Origin: an uncultured Lachnospiraceae bacterium
GTDB lineage: Bacteria; Bacillota; Clostridia; Lachnospirales; Lachnospiraceae
Length of the DNA stretch: 6,325 nucleotides
Direction: 5' to 3'
Assembly (NCBI GenBank): GCA_902783735.1
Contig: CACZSE010000261.1
Span: 1-6,325, forward strand
Positions 5,554 to 6,325 of this stretch are shown here, piece after piece. Within the stretch, counting starts at the first letter, position 1; each line of letters starts with the position of its first letter. The notes below the pieces were generated by a model. The model was not told the DNA's origin, ran no database searches, and saw only the letters and a program-made list of their open reading frames with translations. The translations under genes and the position numbers were made by a program.

Positions 5554-6325
5554 CTAAACCTCTTGAATGATGGGAATGATCATTGGTCTTCTCTTGGTCT
5601 TTCTCCAAACATATTCACCCAATGAATCCTTTATGGAAGACTTGATCTTTCCCCAGTCAGTGATCCCTTTATCTAAAAGATCCAAAACCACTTCGCGCAT
5701 AAGTTCGGTAGCCTCCTCCATGAGCTCTTCCGATTCTCTTACATAGACAAAGCCTCTTGAAACAATGTCAGGTCCCGCCATAAGTTCTCCGGTTGCCTGA
5801 TCCAAGGCTAAGACCACGATCATCATGCCCTCCTCGGAAAGCTGCTGTCTGTCTCTCAAAACTATGGTGCCGACATCACCCACACCGATACCGTCAACAA
5901 ATATGGCTCCGGTCTGAACTTTTCCCGTCACCTTTGCCTCTTCGTTATTTATCTCAAGCACATCGCCTGACGAAAGGATAAATACTTTATCCTTTTCCAT
6001 GCCCAGTTCCATGGCAAGCTTCGCCTGTGCTTTTCTGTGTTTGTATTCTCCATGAACGGGAATGGCAAATGCAGGCTTCACCAAAGAATAGATCAGCTTT
6101 ATCTCTTCCTGACAGGCATGTCCCGATACATGAGCATCCTGGAAAATAACCTCCGCACCTTTCATTGCAAGTTCGTTTATGACCTTGCTGACTGCCTTCT
6201 CATTTCCCGGAATGGGATTAGACGAAAAGATTATGGTGTCCCTTGGACCGATCGAGATCGTTTTATGTATGTCTGCCGCCATCCTGCTCAAGGCTGCCAT
6301 GCTCTCTCCCTGTGAACCTGTGGTG
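5554..6325 (-). CDS. rnj: Ribonuclease J, C-terminal part (5' end outside window)
   Basis: Metallo-beta-lactamase/beta-CASP ribonuclease with 5'-3' exonuclease and endonuclease activity, central to mRNA decay and RNA maturation in Firmicutes. The frame is open to the right edge; 256 codons are present of about 550 typical, so the catalytic N-terminal half lies outside. Numbered from the first visible residue, TTGSQGES (1-8) is the beta-CASP block usually ending GEPM. SSNPIPGNE (34-42), HVSGHA (65-70) and PVHGEYKH (89-96) are the conserved beta-CASP and metal-site motifs. The C-terminal domain follows, including DIVSRGFVYVRES. The ATG at 6300 is internal because conserved sequence continues upstream of it. 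The stop TAG at 5554 lies 2 nt before the next gene, which points to an operon. Confidence 0.95.
   Translation of the reverse strand, partial: TTGSQGESMAALSRMAADIHKTISIGPRDTIIFSSNPIPGNEKAVSKVINELAMKGAEVIFQDAHVSGHACQEEIKLIYSLVKPAFAIPVHGEYKHRKAQAKLAMELGMEKDKVFILSSGDVLEINNEEAKVTGKVQTGAIFVDGIGVGDVGTIVLRDRQQLSEEGMMIVVLALDQATGELMAGPDIVSRGFVYVRESEELMEEATELMREVVLDLLDKGITDWGKIKSSIKDSLGEYVWRKTKRRPMIIPIIQEV

Noticed and set aside
5552..5608. Upstream start of the MltG-like gene at 5608
   Set aside because: It would overlap the rnj C-terminus by 55 bp and add a His/Ser/Lys-rich stretch of 19 residues. The ATG at 5551 has a good SD and standard spacing.

Overview
The window looks like a chromosome segment of a low-to-moderate GC anaerobic Firmicute, most likely of the Lachnospiraceae (Butyrivibrio or a relative). 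This rests on a type III glutamine synthetase, an RNase J, and a gene order close to the yrrL-yrrM-yrrO neighbourhood of Bacillus. The taxonomic call is inference from protein style, not from a search. All recognised genes lie on the minus strand, so transcription runs from high to low coordinates.

Right part (3139-6325): a tight four-gene run. It starts with the C-terminal 256 codons of ribonuclease J, cut by the window end. Next come a short membrane-anchored MltG/YceG-like protein without a catalytic domain, a TrmR-type O-methyltransferase and a U32-family protein of the TrhP type. Junctions are 2 nt, a 1-nt overlap and 5 nt, so this is almost certainly one operon. The last two genes fit consecutive steps of tRNA wobble-uridine modification: TrhP hydroxylates U34 to ho5U and TrmR methylates it to mo5U.

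Middle (779-3138): after an 83-bp gap with no clear terminator comes glnN, encoding a complete 699-residue type III glutamine synthetase. About 100 bp downstream lies tRNA-Gln(CUG), with a 9-bp hairpin just before its 5' end and a strong intrinsic terminator just after it.

Left part (1-740): accessory-looking DNA. It holds a degraded tyrosine recombinase (integrase) fragment that has lost its N-terminus and its HxxR box, and a possible small ORF running off the left edge over a nested palindrome. Between the integrase remnant and the tRNA lies an AT-rich non-coding stretch packed with short, helically phased repeats: TGTCAC copies 10-13 bp apart, bounded by palindromes, then AGATATTAGA and TTTTTACATAT duplications. 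This is the least explained part of the window. It looks like a protein-binding array (integrase/excisionase arm sites, an operator, or an iteron-type origin) left by a mobile element beside a tRNA gene, but its function cannot be fixed from sequence alone.
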